Positions 33,742 through 45,192 of a stretch of DNA of 51,446 nt are shown one piece after another. Under the pieces are notes generated by a model. The model saw only the letters and a program-made list of their open reading frames with translations. It was not told where the DNA came from and ran no database searches. A program made the translations under genes and the position numbers. The first letter of the stretch is position 1. Each line of letters begins with the position of its first letter. Source of the DNA: Thiorhodococcus mannitoliphagus (GTDB taxonomy: Bacteria > Pseudomonadota > Gammaproteobacteria > Chromatiales > Chromatiaceae); NCBI RefSeq assembly GCF_010915725.1, contig NZ_JAAIJR010000030.1, forward strand, positions 1 through 51,446, given 5' to 3'.

Positions 33742-34548
33742 TCAGGCCGCGTCGATCGCGGCGCGGAGACTGGAGAGAAAGTCCCCGATGGTCGCAGGGA
33801 TCTCCGCCGGGCGCTCCGCAAGCGCTTCGATGCGACTCACGATTGCGCTACCGACGATCACAGCGTCGGCGACCTTGGACACCTTGGCCGCCGTCTCGGG
33901 ATCCTTGATCCCAAAGCCCACGCCGACGGGCAACGCAATGGTGCGTCGGATCGCCTCGACGTGCTCTGCCACATCCCCAGCATCCAGATTGGCCGCTCCG
34001 GTCACGCCCTTGACCGAGACGTAATAGACGAAGCCCGAGGCAACCTCACCAATACGCGCGATGCGGTCCTGCGTCGAGGTCGGCGCAAGCAGATAGACGA
34101 GATCGAGACCCTGCGCCTTCATGGTCGCGACCAGGTCGTGGCCCTCCTCCGGCGGGACGTCGACGATGAGGGCGCCGTCGACACCCGCGTCCCGAGCCCG
34201 CTCGGAGAAGGCGTCATAGCCCATGATCTCGATAGGATTGAGATATCCCATGAGCACCACGGGCGTCTCCGCGTCCTGCGTGCGGAACTCGCGCACCATG
34301 TCGAGGACGTCGGCAAGCCGCACGCCCTTGGCGAGGGCGCGCTCGGTGGCACGCTGAATCACCGGGCCGTCGGCCATGGGATCGGAAAAGGGCACGCCAA
34401 GCTCGATGATGTCCGCGCCCGCGGTCACCATGGCGTGCATTAAGGGCACTGTCGTCGTCGGCTCCGGATCACCCGCCGTCACGAAGGGGACGAGCGCGGT
34501 GCGGCCCTGCGCCTTCAGTTGCTCGAATCTCTTGGCGATACGGCTCAT
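33742..34548 (-). CDS. trpA: Tryptophan synthase alpha subunit
   Basis: 268 residues, usual length. Catalytic Glu in [20 protein letters not shown] and catalytic Asp in [27 protein letters not shown] contributes to the phosphate site. It cleaves indole-3-glycerol phosphate and passes indole to TrpB. Its ATG overlaps the trpB stop as ATGA, indicating translational coupling for the alpha2beta2 complex. Confidence 0.98.
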   Translation of the reverse strand: MSRIAKRFEQLKAQGRTALVPFVTAGDPEPTTTVPLMHAMVTAGADIIELGVPFSDPMADGPVIQRATERALAKGVRLADVLDMVREFRTQDAETPVVLMGYLNPIEIMGYDAFSERARDAGVDGALIVDVPPEEGHDLVATMKAQGLDLVYLLAPTSTQDRIARIGEVASGFVYYVSVKGVTGAANLDAGDVAEHVEAIRRTIALPVGVGFGIKDPETAAKVSKVADAVIVGSAIVSRIEALAERPAEIPATIGDFLSSLRAAIDAA

Positions 34549-35795
34549 AGGACCAGTCCATCGTGACTCGCAACCGTGTGCATATCCTTGTCGCCACGTC
34601 CCGAGAGGTTGACCAGGATGCTCTGATCCTTACGCATCGTCGGCGCCAGCTTGTGGGCATAGGCCAAGGCGTGGCTCGACTCCAGCGCCGGGATGATGCC
34701 CTCCGTGCGCGTGAGGTGGTGAAAGGCCGCAAGCGCCTCGTCGTCGGTGACCGAGTCGTAACGCGCCCGCTTGCTGTCCTTCAGCCAAGCGTGCTCGGGG
34801 CCGACACCGGGATAGTCGAGACCGGCCGAGATGGAATGGGTCTCGATGATCTGGCCGTTCGCGTCCTCCATGAGATAGGTGCGGTTCCCGTGCAAAACGC
34901 CCGGCTTGCCGGCGCAAAGCGGCGCGGCGTGATGGCCGGTCTGCAAACCCTCGCCACCGGCCTCGACCCCGTAGATGGCAACATCGGCGTCGTCGAGGAA
35001 GGGATAGAAGAGTCCAATGGCGTTCGAGCCGCCGCCGACGCAGGCGACCAGCGCATCCGGCAACCGCCCAGTACGCTCCAACATCTGCGCGCGCGCCTCG
35101 CGACCGATCACGGTCTGGAAGTCGCGCACCATCATGGGATAGGGGTGGGGTCCCGCCACCGTGCCAATGATGTAGAAGGTGTTGTCGATGTTGGTGACCC
35201 AGTCACGCATCGCCTCATTGAGGGCGTCCTTGAGGGTCCGCGAGCCCGACTTGACCGCCACCACCTCGGCGCCCAGCAGACGCATACGGTAAACATTCGC
35301 CTCTTGCCGAGCGACGTCTACCTCGCCCATATAGACGACACACTCCAGCCCCAGCCTCGCGGCCACGGTGGCCGAGGCGACACCATGCTGACCGGCACCC
35401 GTCTCGGCAATGATGCGCGTCTTGCCCATGCGGCGTGCAAGCAGCGCCTGGCCGATGGTGTTATTGACCTTGTGCGCACCCGTATGATTGAGATCTTCAC
35501 GCTTGAGGAAGATCTGGGCGCCGCCGACCTCGCGACTCCAGCGTTCGGCGTGATAGATCGGCGAGGGACGGCCGACATAGTCGCGCAGATCCGCATCCAG
35601 CTCAGACAGGAATTCAGGATCGGACTTGCAGCGCTCATAGGCCTGCTTGAGTTCATCGAGCGGATGCATCAGCGTCTCGGGAACGAACATGCCTCCGTAT
35701 GGCCCGAAATGCCCAACCGCATCCGGCAGACTGTAGGCCGCCTCCCGACCCGACCCCATGCGCTCGGCATGGCTGTTATCGGCGCTTGTCGCCAT
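34545..35795 (-). CDS. trpB: Tryptophan synthase beta subunit
   Basis: 416 residues. The PLP Lys is in [20 protein letters not shown], with [19 protein letters not shown] and [16 protein letters not shown] binding the cofactor phosphate. It condenses indole with serine. The first ATG (35795, [14 protein letters not shown]) overlaps trpF by 20 bp and gives a longer N-terminus than average; the family core starts at [18 protein letters not shown]. Confidence 0.98.
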   Translation of the reverse strand: MATSADNSHAERMGSGREAAYSLPDAVGHFGPYGGMFVPETLMHPLDELKQAYERCKSDPEFLSELDADLRDYVGRPSPIYHAERWSREVGGAQIFLKREDLNHTGAHKVNNTIGQALLARRMGKTRIIAETGAGQHGVASATVAARLGLECVVYMGEVDVARQEANVYRMRLLGAEVVAVKSGSRTLKDALNEAMRDWVTNIDNTFYIIGTVAGPHPYPMMVRDFQTVIGREARAQMLERTGRLPDALVACVGGGSNAIGLFYPFLDDADVAIYGVEAGGEGLQTGHHAAPLCAGKPGVLHGNRTYLMEDANGQIIETHSISAGLDYPGVGPEHAWLKDSKRARYDSVTDDEALAAFHHLTRTEGIIPALESSHALAYAHKLAPTMRKDQSILVNLSGRGDKDMHTVASHDGLVL

Positions 35796-36420
35796 CTCTT
35801 ACCCCTTGCATGAAGCCAAAAATGAGAGCTGCGTCCTTGACGCCCTTGGTCGCCTCGACGCCGCCACTAACGTCGACACCATAGGGCTTGACCCGTTCAA
35901 TCGCACAGGCGACATTGGCGGCGTCGAGGCCCCCAGCCAAGACGATCTCCGGCGCCAGATCGGAAGGGATGCGTTCCCAATCGAAGCGCGCACCCGTACC
36001 GCCAGCGCGGCCAGGCTGAAAGGTATCCAACAAGAGCCCATCGGCGCCGACGTAACGCTCGCGCTGCGCGCGCAGATCGATCCCCGGCCGCATTCGCAAC
36101 GCCTTGATCCAGCGCCTGCCAAAGGCGGCGCAAGCGCGCGGATCCTCGTCTCCGTGGAACTGCAGCAGATCAAGCGGGACCTGCTCGAGCACAGCTTCGA
36201 CGACGCTCGGGTCCTCATCGACGAAGAGGCCCACGGCGGTCACGAAAGGTGGTAACAGCTTGCAGAGCGCGGCGGCCTGCTCCGCAGTCACGGCGCGCGG
36301 GCTGGGCGGATAGAGCACGAAGCCAACGGCGTCTGCTCCAGCCGCCACAGCGGCCTGGATATCGGACGCAGTGGTCAGACCGCAGATCTTAACCCGGGTT
36401 CGAGTCATAGGCGAGCGCAC
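35776..36420 (-). CDS. trpF: Phosphoribosylanthranilate isomerase
   Basis: 214 residues of the TIM-barrel family. It begins [20 protein letters not shown] with the active-site Cys in KICGLT, then [15 protein letters not shown] and the general-acid Asp in [15 protein letters not shown]; the phosphate site is [10 protein letters not shown] and GVDVSGGVE. It converts phosphoribosylanthranilate to CdRP in tryptophan synthesis. The start may be the second ATG ([10 protein letters not shown], 36408). Confidence 0.97.
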   Translation of the reverse strand: MRSPMTRTRVKICGLTTASDIQAAVAAGADAVGFVLYPPSPRAVTAEQAAALCKLLPPFVTAVGLFVDEDPSVVEAVLEQVPLDLLQFHGDEDPRACAAFGRRWIKALRMRPGIDLRAQRERYVGADGLLLDTFQPGRAGGTGARFDWERIPSDLAPEIVLAGGLDAANVACAIERVKPYGVDVSGGVEATKGVKDAALIFGFMQGVRDGDKRR

Positions 36421-36435
36421 TTAGACTGAGATCGC

Positions 36436-37239
36436 TCAATCGGCAGCCAATGGCTGCAAGGGATCGACATGGGCGACCTGCGGAAGATGGAAGGTCTCAG
36501 GATAGTCAGCCCGCAAGAAAGACAGGCCATGAGGCTGCGCGGTAACGCCCCCAAGGGTGCGGTCCCTGACCCGCAGCAGTTCCAGGGTCCAATCAGACTC
36601 GGCCTCGCGGCGACCGATCGCGATGAGAACACCCGCGATATTGCGGACCATGTGATGGAGAAAGCCGTTGGCCCCGATGCCGAGGGTGATGAGTTCATCC
36701 CGCTCAGCGACGTCCAAGTAGTGAACGCGGCGAACTGGGCTCTTGGCCTGACAGCCGATGGCCCGGAAACTGGAGAAATCATGCTCGCCGACGAGGTGCT
36801 GCGCCGCGCTCCGCATGCGCTCGAGATCAAGGGCTTCATGAACCCAAACCGCGCGGTTGCGCTGCAAGGGAGAGCGTGTTCGGCGCACCATGATCTGATA
36901 ACGGTAGTGCCGCGCGAAGGCGCTAAAACGCGCGTGGAAGCTTTCGTCGACCGGATGCGCCCAGCGCACCGCAACATCCGGCGGCAGATTGACGTTGGCG
37001 CCGAGCACCCAAGAGCGCTCACTGCGCGTCGCGGTCGTGTCGAAATGGACGACCTGCTCAAGCGCGTGAACGCCTGTGTCCGTTCGTCCTGCGCAATGCA
37101 AGGTCACCGGGTGATTGGCAACACGGCCCACCGCCTCTTCAAGGCTGGCCTGAACCGTGCGCGTGTCCACTTGTCGCTGCCACCCATGGAAGTCGGTACC
37201 GTCATACTCGACACCCATGGCAATCCTGCCTGGCCTCAA
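36436..37239 (-). CDS. truA: tRNA pseudouridine(38-40) synthase
   Basis: 267 residues. The catalytic Asp is in HCAGRTDTGVHALEQVVHF; other family parts are MGVEYDGTDFHGWQRQ, HARFSAFARHYRYQI and NGFLHHMVRNIAGVLIAIG. It modifies U38-U40 in the anticodon arm of many tRNAs. It lies between fimV and trpF, the standard gammaproteobacterial position. Confidence 0.97.
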   Translation of the reverse strand: MRPGRIAMGVEYDGTDFHGWQRQVDTRTVQASLEEAVGRVANHPVTLHCAGRTDTGVHALEQVVHFDTTATRSERSWVLGANVNLPPDVAVRWAHPVDESFHARFSAFARHYRYQIMVRRTRSPLQRNRAVWVHEALDLERMRSAAQHLVGEHDFSSFRAIGCQAKSPVRRVHYLDVAERDELITLGIGANGFLHHMVRNIAGVLIAIGRREAESDWTLELLRVRDRTLGGVTAQPHGLSFLRADYPETFHLPQVAHVDPLQPLAAD

Positions 37240-37354
37240 ATCAGCACCACCTCAGGTAAAGGCAGCCGGGCCGCTTCGCGGCCCGGCTTCAGGCGGCAGC
37301 ACCAGCCCGAACAGTCGCTCGAACTCGCCCCGCTATCATCGCTTGAGTCTCGTC

Positions 37355-40198
37355 TCAGCCCAAACCTTCGAGCATCGACTTCGCCTCGCCCTTCTGCTCA
37401 TCACGCCCCTCTGACATAACCTCTTGCAAGATCTCGCGCGCGGCCTCCTTGTCGTCCATCTCGATGTAGGCGCGGGCCAGATCGAGTTTGGTCGCAGTCT
37501 CGTCCCAGATACCTGAGTCGATCTGCCATTGAGAAGAGAGCAGATCACTCGGAACGCTCTCCTGATCGGGCGGCAGGCCCGGCCCGGAGGATTCCGAGGA
37601 TCCACTCGTCGACTGGCCAAGCAGGCCGAGGTCAACATCCTTAGGCCGCGCACCCTCCATCTCATCGCGTGCGAGCGTTGGTTCGTCGATCGTCTCGGTG
37701 TCGAAGATAGAGTCCAGGTCGTCGACGTCTTCGACCCGATGTTCTTCGAGGCTGAGTTCGATCTCCGTGTCGTCAGTGTCCGCGCCAGTGTCATGCTGGT
37801 CTTTGTCAGCCTGATTCACGGCGACCGTCATGGCATCGCCGAAGGCGTCGATGTCCAGCTCGGAGTCGTCGAGTCCAACGTCGATGACGGCACGCTTCGC
37901 CCCGCTCGCCTGGTCCGACTCACCCTCCTGCTCGAACTCCAGCTCGTCGAGCAAGTCTGAGCTATCGTCGTCCTGCCCCGAGGAACCTTGGACGTCGCTG
38001 AGATCCAGCGAGAGCGAATCTTCCAAGCCGAGATCCAAGGAGTCCTCGCGCCCCCAAGAAAGCTCCTTGCCTGGCGTCGGCGCCACCGGAACGGCACCGG
38101 CACCGCCGCTCGACTGCAGCTGCTCGCGCTGGCTCTGCAGCTTATTCCACTGCGCCGCATCCTGCTGATCACCGCCCGCCGACTGGATCTCCTCCATGAT
38201 CGCCGCCAGGGAGTTGAGATCCCGCGACGCGGCAAACGCTTCCGCGAGCTTGTACTTGATATCCAACCGCTCCGGAAAACGCCCCAGCTCATTCTTGAGA
38301 AGATCCTGCGCCTCACTGTAACGGCCGTACGCGATGTAGATGTCGGCCTCGGAGAGGACATCGGCCTCGTCGGTCTCCGCGTCGAAGTTGCTCAACGAGG
38401 ACATCATGGTCACGCCCGACTCGCCATCGCCCTCGTTCGTCTGCAGCGACGCCTGCTCGGAAAGCGGCTCATTGGCGGCCCGCGAGGTCGCGGCAATGGT
38501 CTCGTCATCGTCACCGACGACGGAGGAGCGCGGCTCGGTCGTCACATCCAAGGTGTCGTCGCGCGCGTCTTCGAGACCGATTTCATCCTCGTCGAAGGCT
38601 TCTTCTTCCTCGCGACGGCGGCGCATCGTGATCCACGAGAAGACCATAATGCCGACGGCAGTCAGGCCTGCGAGTCCCGCCAGCGGCAGCAGCAGCGCGT
38701 GCCAGGTCGAGGACTCTTCTTGCTCCGCAACCGGCGTTGGCAACTGGTCCGCAGCCGGAGGCTGTGGCGGCTCGACCACTGCTTCCGCCGTCTCTTCGAC
38801 CACCAGCGGCTCCGTCGGTGTCGGGACAGGAATCAAGCCCAGCTCCTCCGAAACCGACTCCTCTTCCTCGGCGAGCGCGGCATCCAGCGCTTCCCCCGCT
38901 GTCTCGGCCACTTCAACCGCTTCTTCGAGTGCGGGCTCGACACCCGCCTCCTCCGGCACGACCGCAACCTCCTCGGTCGCGACCTCTTCAACCACCGGCT
39001 CAAGCGTCGCCTCGCCTTCGGTCGGCAACTGCTCCGCCGAGACTGTCTCCGTGGTGACTGTCTCCGTCGCAACTGGGGGCCTGGGCTCGCCGAGGGTGCC
39101 GGGGACGTCCTTGACGTCTTGCAGCCGAGAAAGCTCGGCGTTGCGCAGCTGCAACAGGGTCTGAATGTCCGCGAGCTGAGTCTCAAGCTCGCGAATACGA
39201 TCACGTAACTCGACCGTCTCTTGGCGGGTGCTCTCAGAGGTCTCCAGCGCCAGCATGACGTCTTGCTGGACCTTTGGCGAAGTCGTTGGAGGAGGCGCCT
39301 GAGTCCCTGCCGCCGGCGCAGCTGCAGCTGCCGCAGCGGTTGGCTGGGTTGCCCCCGTCACGCGCAACTGCGAGGCGGCCATGGCTTGAGACACATCCGT
39401 CAGGGGCGCGCGATATTGGGCCCGACCACGCAAGGCAGCGGCATACTCGCGCTCCGCTGTTGCGGGATCCAGGGCGAACAGCTCCGCCTTGCTCGGGATG
39501 ACGAGTGTTTTCCCCGCAATCAGCCGATTGATGTTGCCGCGAATGAAGGCGTTTTGGTTATTGCGGTAGAGCGCCATCGCAGTCTGAGCGACAGTCGCCC
39601 CCGCTGGGGCCTGGCTGCGTGCCAAGACCCAGAGCCCATTGCCGTTACCAACGGGGCCGACGTAGACAGGGAAGCCATCGCCTGGACCGGAAATGTAGTT
39701 GGAGCGACCGCTCGAGGCGGCAACGGAAGCCGCCCTGTCAGCGCCAGCCGCCGCACTGCCGGCGCGGGCAGCGCGCACGGAAGGCGAGGCTGTGCGCTGA
39801 GACATGCCCGGCGGATCGAGCAGAACGGTGTACTCCTTCAGGAGCTTACCCGAAGGCCAAACCACCTCCACCAAGAAATCCATGTAGGGCTCGCGGATCG
39901 GATCCGTGCTGGAAATCCGCACGACAGGCTTGCCCTGAGCATTGATATCAGGAGTGAATTGGAGGCGGGTGAGGTAGTAGTAGCGCTCGATACCCGCCTT
40001 GGAGAAGGCAACCTGCGAGCCGAGCGAGGCGCTGACCGAGTCTAGCTCGTCGGCACGCACATCCCTTAGCTCGATCTCGCCAACGAATGGCTGATTGAGG
40101 GCTGATTGAGGACGCAGGCCACCCAGACCCAGGGCGGAAACATCGGTGCCGGCCAAGACCATGGTGATGGTCGACGCTAAAATGAGCTTGCGAGACAT
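37355..40198 (-). CDS. fimV: FimV-type polar scaffold protein
   Basis: 947 residues from ATG 40198 (MSRKLILASTITMVLAG), chosen because GGGAGGAGG is directly upstream; the open frame continues to 40240. Layout: signal peptide, FimV N-terminal domain (GGLRPQSALNQPFVGEIELRD region), LysM-like peptidoglycan-binding part (ATVAQTAMALYRNNQNAFI), coiled-coil, long Glu/Val/Pro-rich linker, one membrane helix (LLLPLAGLAGLTAVGIMVFSW), then a very acidic cytoplasmic domain with TPR-like repeats and the C-terminal FimV domain (KLDLARAYIEMDDKEAAREIL). In Pseudomonas FimV organises the cell pole and type IV pili. Confidence 0.94.
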   Translation of the reverse strand: MSRKLILASTITMVLAGTDVSALGLGGLRPQSALNQPFVGEIELRDVRADELDSVSASLGSQVAFSKAGIERYYYLTRLQFTPDINAQGKPVVRISSTDPIREPYMDFLVEVVWPSGKLLKEYTVLLDPPGMSQRTASPSVRAARAGSAAAGADRAASVAASSGRSNYISGPGDGFPVYVGPVGNGNGLWVLARSQAPAGATVAQTAMALYRNNQNAFIRGNINRLIAGKTLVIPSKAELFALDPATAEREYAAALRGRAQYRAPLTDVSQAMAASQLRVTGATQPTAAAAAAAPAAGTQAPPPTTSPKVQQDVMLALETSESTRQETVELRDRIRELETQLADIQTLLQLRNAELSRLQDVKDVPGTLGEPRPPVATETVTTETVSAEQLPTEGEATLEPVVEEVATEEVAVVPEEAGVEPALEEAVEVAETAGEALDAALAEEEESVSEELGLIPVPTPTEPLVVEETAEAVVEPPQPPAADQLPTPVAEQEESSTWHALLLPLAGLAGLTAVGIMVFSWITMRRRREEEEAFDEDEIGLEDARDDTLDVTTEPRSSVVGDDDETIAATSRAANEPLSEQASLQTNEGDGESGVTMMSSLSNFDAETDEADVLSEADIYIAYGRYSEAQDLLKNELGRFPERLDIKYKLAEAFAASRDLNSLAAIMEEIQSAGGDQQDAAQWNKLQSQREQLQSSGGAGAVPVAPTPGKELSWGREDSLDLGLEDSLSLDLSDVQGSSGQDDDSSDLLDELEFEQEGESDQASGAKRAVIDVGLDDSELDIDAFGDAMTVAVNQADKDQHDTGADTDDTEIELSLEEHRVEDVDDLDSIFDTETIDEPTLARDEMEGARPKDVDLGLLGQSTSGSSESSGPGLPPDQESVPSDLLSSQWQIDSGIWDETATKLDLARAYIEMDDKEAAREILQEVMSEGRDEQKGEAKSMLEGLG

Positions 40199-40240
40199 CC
40201 TCCTCCCTCGTGCACAACGCAATGACATGATTCCAACCAA

Positions 40241-40524
40241 GTCCTGGGAGCTCGCCTCATTGAGAGTAAGCTCGTTATTCCCTCAGGCCGTTCAAGCTGT
40301 TCTGGAGAGCACAGGAACCTCGCCTTTGATCGCTTGCCTTGGCGCAGAACCGCACTCATCAATCGCCAGAAAAAGGGATCGATCAGCTATTCCTCAGCCC
40401 GTGATCCTGTCACCAGCCCCAGTCATCGAGCCGGTTTCGTCCCGCATCCTACTCGATCCGGATCGCCAACTTTGAGCCTTGGGTCACCATAATTTCGTTC
40501 GCGGATCACCTCAAGCGGTAGAAG
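40241..40524. other. fimV leader region
   Basis: The spacer between asd and fimV. No gene is supported on either strand. If the promoter at 40525-40553 is used, this DNA becomes a roughly 320-nt untranslated leader of the fimV mRNA, long enough to hold regulatory structure, though I recognise no riboswitch. Confidence 0.5.
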
Positions 40525-40553
40525 ACTATAGCCGATTGGCATGCTTTCACCAA
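40525..40553 (-). promoter_or_regulatory. Sigma70-type promoter for fimV
   Basis: On the minus strand, TTGGTG (-35, 40548-40553) and TATAGT (-10, 40525-40530) are separated by exactly 17 bp. It lies just beyond the 3' end of asd and about 330 bp before the fimV start. Confidence 0.6.
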
Positions 40554-40574
40554 GGCAGCGGGCACGCATTGCGC

Positions 40575-41699
40575 CTAAGACGAGCGCTCATCAAGGATTG
40601 CAAGCATGCGCCTCAGCGGCTCTGCCGCACCCCAGAGGAGCTGATCACCCACAGTGAAGGCGGAAACGTAGGAATTACCCAAATTCATCTTCCGTAAACG
40701 CCCCACCGGAACCTGCAGCATGCCGGTCGCGGCAGCGGGAGAAAGCGCGCGAATCGTCTGCTCGCGCTCATTGGGAATCAGCCTCACCCAATCATTGGAG
40801 CTTGTGATGATGCGCTCGATCTCAGCGATCGCGACGTCCTCGGTGAGCTTGATCGTCAACCCCTGACTATGGCAGCGCATGGCTCCGACCCGTGCGCAGA
40901 TGCCATCGATCGGAATCGGCGCATCGCTCAACCCCAAGATCTTGTTGGTCTCGGCATAGCCCTTCCATTCTTCGCGGCTTTGACCGTTCTCAAGCTGCGT
41001 ATCGATCCAAGGAATGAGACTGCCGGCCAAGGGCGCGCCGAAATTCGCCGTCGGGAAGGCAGGTGCCCGCATGCAGTCGGTCACCTGACGATCGATCTCG
41101 AGAATCGCCGCCGCAGGATCCGCCAGCAGCCCCGCAACCGATCCGTGCAGCGCACCCATCTGGGACAGCAGCTCGCGCATGTTCTTGGCCCCGGCGCCCG
41201 AGGCCGCCTGATAGGTCATGGCGCTGACCCATTCGACGAGCCCCGCGTTGAAGAGCCCACCGATCGCCATGAGCATCAGGCTCACGGTGCAATTTCCACC
41301 GATGAAGTCGCGCTTGCCGGCATCGAGGGCGGCATCGATGACCGGGCGATTGACCGGATCCAGCACGATGGTCGCATCAGGGTCCATGCGCAACGCGGAT
41401 GCTGCATCGATCCAGTAGCCATCCCAACCAGCGGCCCGGAGTTCGGGGTAGACAGCCTTCGTGTAGCTGCCCCCTTGGCAGGTAAGGATGACATCCATCT
41501 CGCCAAGCGCCTCGACGGATTCCGCATCCAGCAAGGGGCTGGCCCCGCGCCCAACATCCGGACCGGGCTGACCGGCCTGTGAGGTCGAAAAGAAGACGGG
41601 ATCGGCGATCCGCGCAAAATCATTTTCTGCGCGCATCCGCTCCATGAGCACGGAGCCCACCATGCCTCGCCAACCGACGAATCCCACCCGCGTCATCAT
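40575..41699 (-). CDS. asd: Aspartate-semialdehyde dehydrogenase
   Basis: 374 residues, gammaproteobacterial long form. It begins [22 protein letters not shown] with the NADP-binding GWRGMVGS loop, has the catalytic Cys in [16 protein letters not shown], and [19 protein letters not shown] near the catalytic His. It makes aspartate semialdehyde for lysine/diaminopimelate, threonine and methionine. Either ATG at 41699 or 41696 may be used. Encoded between leuB and fimV. Confidence 0.98.
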   Translation of the reverse strand: MMTRVGFVGWRGMVGSVLMERMRAENDFARIADPVFFSTSQAGQPGPDVGRGASPLLDAESVEALGEMDVILTCQGGSYTKAVYPELRAAGWDGYWIDAASALRMDPDATIVLDPVNRPVIDAALDAGKRDFIGGNCTVSLMLMAIGGLFNAGLVEWVSAMTYQAASGAGAKNMRELLSQMGALHGSVAGLLADPAAAILEIDRQVTDCMRAPAFPTANFGAPLAGSLIPWIDTQLENGQSREEWKGYAETNKILGLSDAPIPIDGICARVGAMRCHSQGLTIKLTEDVAIAEIERIITSSNDWVRLIPNEREQTIRALSPAAATGMLQVPVGRLRKMNLGNSYVSAFTVGDQLLWGAAEPLRRMLAILDERSS

Positions 41700-41823
41700 C
41701 TAACCCCACAAAGTCCAGTCGTCGTTCAGCAGCACAGGCTCAGGAGAACCTTCACTCACAGCGCTTCCCGCCAAGCCAGGGACGCTCCGCCCGCATCGCT
41801 GCCATGATGACAGCCACTCAGCC

Positions 41824-42900
41824 TCACGTTAGGGCTGCGACCACGGCATCGCCCATCTCGGCAGTGCCGACCTGCCGCATGCCCTCCGACATGATGTCGG
41901 CAGTACGCAGCCCCTGATCCAAGACCTGCGAAACCGCCTTTTCGATGCGCTCGGCCGCCGCCGGCGCATCCAGCGAATAGCGCAGCATCATCGCCACCGA
42001 GAGGATGGTCGCCAAGGGGTTGGCGACGCCACGGCCGGCGATATCAGGCGCAGAGCCATGGATCGGCTCATACATGCCTTGGCCGTCCGCGTTCAGCGAT
42101 GCGGAGGGTAGCATGCCGATGGATCCGGTCAGCATGGCGGCGCAATCCGAGAGGATGTCGCCGAACATGTTGGTGGTCACCATGACATCGAACTGTTTGG
42201 GCGCGCGCACCAGCTGCATGGCCGCGTTGTCGACATACATGTGACTCAGCTCAATCTCAGGATAGTCGGCAACGGCCTTGACGGCGACCTCGCGCCACAT
42301 CTCGGTGCACTCCAGCACGTTCGCCTTGTCCACCGAGCAGACCTTCTTGCCACGCTTCATGGCGATATCGAAGGCGACGCGGCAAATGCGATCGACCTCG
42401 GACTCAGTATAGACAAGCGTATTGACACCCTTGCGCTCACCGGAGGGCAGCGTCTCGATGCCGCGCGGCTGGCCGAAATAGATGCCACCGGTCAGCTCAC
42501 GCACGATCATGATGTCGAGCCCTGCAACGACCTCGGGCTTCAGCGTCGAGGCGTCGGCGAGCTGGGGATAGAGAATGGCCGGACGCAGATTGGCGAAAAG
42601 CCCTAGACCGGCGCGGAGTCCGAGCAGGCCTTTTTCCGGACGCTTGGAGATGTGCAAGGGCTCCCACTTGGGACCGCCGACCGCGCCGAGCAGGACTGCA
42701 TCGGAGGCCTTGGCTGCCTCCAAGGTCTCGGCCGGGAGCGGATCACCGGCGGCATCATAGGCCGCGCCGCCGATCAAGGCGTCCTCGATACTCACATCAA
42801 TGCTGCCGTCCGCCTGCAAGGCCTGCAGCACCTTCATTGCCTCGGCGACGATCTCGGGGCCGATGCCGTCACCAGCAACGACCAGAATCTTCTTGCTCAA
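41824..42900 (-). CDS. leuB: 3-isopropylmalate dehydrogenase
   Basis: 358 residues, starting [22 protein letters not shown]. Substrate and metal-binding residues are in [13 protein letters not shown] and in the Asp-rich [23 protein letters not shown] contact region [20 protein letters not shown]. It oxidises and decarboxylates 3-isopropylmalate in leucine synthesis. It follows leuD after 52 bp. Confidence 0.98.
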   Translation of the reverse strand: MSKKILVVAGDGIGPEIVAEAMKVLQALQADGSIDVSIEDALIGGAAYDAAGDPLPAETLEAAKASDAVLLGAVGGPKWEPLHISKRPEKGLLGLRAGLGLFANLRPAILYPQLADASTLKPEVVAGLDIMIVRELTGGIYFGQPRGIETLPSGERKGVNTLVYTESEVDRICRVAFDIAMKRGKKVCSVDKANVLECTEMWREVAVKAVADYPEIELSHMYVDNAAMQLVRAPKQFDVMVTTNMFGDILSDCAAMLTGSIGMLPSASLNADGQGMYEPIHGSAPDIAGRGVANPLATILSVAMMLRYSLDAPAAAERIEKAVSQVLDQGLRTADIMSEGMRQVGTAEMGDAVVAALT

Positions 42901-42952
42901 ATCTCAGTCTCCAAATGCATTGGCGCGATTGGCGTCCACAGGCCGCTCAGGC

Positions 42953-43591
42953 CTAGATGAACAGCCAAGGCGCCTCTTGGCGGCGACGCTCCTCGTAGGC
43001 GCGAATAACGTCGGTCTCTTGCAGCGTCAGTCCGATGTCATCCAGCCCCTCGAGCAGGCGGTGCTTGCTGCCAGAGTCGACGTCAAAGGTGATCAGGGTC
43101 CCATCGGGGAGCGACAGCGTCTGTGCGGCAAGATCCACGCTCATGCTCAGTGGCGTCTCACCCACGGCCTTGGCGAAGAGGGTGTCGATCCTGGTCTTTT
43201 CGAGCACGATCGGCAGCAGGCCGTTCTTGAAACAGTTGTTGAAGAAGATATCGGCGAAGCTCGGCGCCAGGATCACCTTGAAGCCAAAGTCGGCAAGCGC
43301 CCAAGGGGCATGCTCGCGCGAGGAGCCGCAGCCGAAATTTTCGCGCGTCAGCAGGATCTGCGCCTTGGCATAGCGTGGATCGTTCAGGACGAAACCCTGA
43401 TTGCGCGGACGATTGGTGCAGTCCATATCCGGCTCACCATGGTCCAGATAGCGCCATTCGTCGAACAGGAAGGGACCGAAGCCGGTCCGCTTAATGCTCT
43501 TGAGGAACTGCTTGGGAATAATGGCGTCGGTGTCGATATTTGCCCGGTCGAGCGGGGCGACCACACCGCTAACCTTCTTGAACGCGTCCAT
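42953..43591 (-). CDS. leuD: 3-isopropylmalate dehydratase small subunit
   Basis: 212 residues from ATG 43591 ([20 protein letters not shown]), which shares one base with the leuC stop (TGATG). The frame is open much further upstream but there it is a shadow of leuC. Family features: [15 protein letters not shown] and the swivel-domain motif [16 protein letters not shown]. With LeuC it isomerises 2-isopropylmalate to 3-isopropylmalate. Confidence 0.97.
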   Translation of the reverse strand: MDAFKKVSGVVAPLDRANIDTDAIIPKQFLKSIKRTGFGPFLFDEWRYLDHGEPDMDCTNRPRNQGFVLNDPRYAKAQILLTRENFGCGSSREHAPWALADFGFKVILAPSFADIFFNNCFKNGLLPIVLEKTRIDTLFAKAVGETPLSMSVDLAAQTLSLPDGTLITFDVDSGSKHRLLEGLDDIGLTLQETDVIRAYEERRRQEAPWLFI

Positions 43592-44994
43592 CACAGCTCC
43601 CTCACGTCGACGAAATGCCCAGTCACCGCCGCGGCGGCAGCCATCGCGGGGCTGACCAGATGGGTGCGCCCACCCTGCCCCTGACGACCCTCGAAGTTGC
43701 GGTTCGAGGTCGAGGCGCAGCGCTCGCCGGGCTCGAGTCGATCGGCGTTCATGGCCAAACACATGGAGCAGCCAGGCTCGCGCCACTCGAAGCCGGCCTC
43801 GACGAAGATCTTATCGAGCCCCTCGGCCTCGGCTTGCTCCTTCACCAGGCCGGAGCCTGGGACGACCATGGCGAGCTTAATGCTGTCAGCGACCTTGCGG
43901 CCCTTGGCGATCTCGGCCGCGGCGCGCAGATCCTCGATCCGGGAATTGGTGCAAGAGCCGATGAAGACCTTGTCCGGACGGATCTCGGTCAGCGGCGTAC
44001 CAGCGGTTAGCCCCATGTATTCGAGCGCGCGGCGGATGCCATTCGCCTTGACCTCATCGCCTGCGTCATCCGGGGTCGGGACTCGACCGTCCACCGGCAG
44101 CACCATCTCGGGCGAGGTGCCCCAGGTCATCTGCGGCTTGATGCTGGCCGCGTCGATGCGGATCACCTTATCGAACTGGGCACCCTCGTCACTCACCAGG
44201 GTGCGCCAGTGCGCGGCGGCGCGGTCGAACATCTCACCCGCAGGTGCGAGCGGGCGTCCGCGCATGTAGTCGACCGTCTTCTCGTCGACGGCGACCAACC
44301 CAGCGCGGGCACCGGCCTCGATCGCCATGTTGCAGACGGTCATCCGGCCCTCCATGCTGAGATCGCGCATCGCCTCACCGCCGAACTCGATGACGTAGCC
44401 AGTACCGCCCGCCGTGCCGATCTCGCCGATGATCGCGAGCACGACATCTTTGGCGGTCACGCCAGCACCCAGGTTGCCATCGACGCTGACCAGCATCGAC
44501 TTGGACTTACGCTGGATCAGCGTCTGAGTCGCCAGCACATGCTCGACCTCGGAGGTACCGATGCCGAATGCCAAAGCGCCGAAGGCGCCATGCGTCGCCG
44601 TGTGAGAATCGCCGCACACAACGGTGCTGCCCGGCAGGGTAAAACCCTGCTCGGGGCCGATGACGTGGACCACGCCCTGACGCTTGTCGCCCATCCCAAG
44701 CTCAGTGATGCCAAAGGTCAGACAGTTGGTACCAAGCGCTTCCACCTGGATCCGGGACACGGGGTCCGCGATGCCCTTGGCGCGATCTGTCGTCGGGACG
44801 TTGTGATCCGGGACCGCAAGGTTCGCGCTCGTTCGCCACGGCTTGCGGCCCGCCAGGCGCAGACCCTCGAAGGCTTGCGGCGAAGTCACCTCATGGATCA
44901 GCTGCCGATCGATATAGAGTAAAGCCGTGCCATCGTCGTCGACACGGACGACGTGCTCGTCCCAGAGTTTGTCGTAGAGGGTCTTGGCGACCAT
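43591..44994 (-). CDS. leuC: 3-isopropylmalate dehydratase large subunit
   Basis: 467 residues of the aconitase family. Cluster-ligating cysteines are in [16 protein letters not shown] and [30 protein letters not shown] is a signature. It begins [20 protein letters not shown]. First gene of the leuCDB cluster; translationally coupled to leuD. The region upstream holds a 15-bp inverted repeat rather than an obvious leucine attenuator. Confidence 0.98.
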   Translation of the reverse strand: MVAKTLYDKLWDEHVVRVDDDGTALLYIDRQLIHEVTSPQAFEGLRLAGRKPWRTSANLAVPDHNVPTTDRAKGIADPVSRIQVEALGTNCLTFGITELGMGDKRQGVVHVIGPEQGFTLPGSTVVCGDSHTATHGAFGALAFGIGTSEVEHVLATQTLIQRKSKSMLVSVDGNLGAGVTAKDVVLAIIGEIGTAGGTGYVIEFGGEAMRDLSMEGRMTVCNMAIEAGARAGLVAVDEKTVDYMRGRPLAPAGEMFDRAAAHWRTLVSDEGAQFDKVIRIDAASIKPQMTWGTSPEMVLPVDGRVPTPDDAGDEVKANGIRRALEYMGLTAGTPLTEIRPDKVFIGSCTNSRIEDLRAAAEIAKGRKVADSIKLAMVVPGSGLVKEQAEAEGLDKIFVEAGFEWREPGCSMCLAMNADRLEPGERCASTSNRNFEGRQGQGGRTHLVSPAMAAAAAVTGHFVDVREL

Positions 44995-45117
44995 GGCCCA
45001 CCTCAGCTAAAAAAATACAATCGCGTAGAATAGTCCGCGCGCCTGGGAGTTGCAATTCCAGCCGCGGGCGTCCAGCGCTTCGACGACTGCCCGAAGGCGC
45101 CCGACCATCCAAGGCCG

Positions 45118-45159
45118 TCGGGATCGGGATCGAACCGACGATAGCGATCCCGATCCCGA
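45118..45159. repeat. 15-bp perfect inverted repeat between nudB and leuC
   Basis: TCGGGATCGGGATCG (45118-45132) and CGATCCCGATCCCGA (45145-45159) with a 12-nt loop. It lies 34 bp after the nudB stop and 124 bp before the leuC start. There is no T run. It could terminate nudB transcription, act as an operator, or be a simple GGGATC repeat expansion. Confidence 0.6.
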
Positions 45160-45192
45160 TGGCATGACTCGTCGGTCTGAGGCGAAGCCTCG

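Noticed and set aside
37988-40045. Long plus-strand frames (up to 406 codons) opposite fimV
   Set aside because: They are antisense shadows of the repetitive Glu/Val/Pro coding sequence of fimV, with Arg/Leu/Gly-rich nonsense composition.
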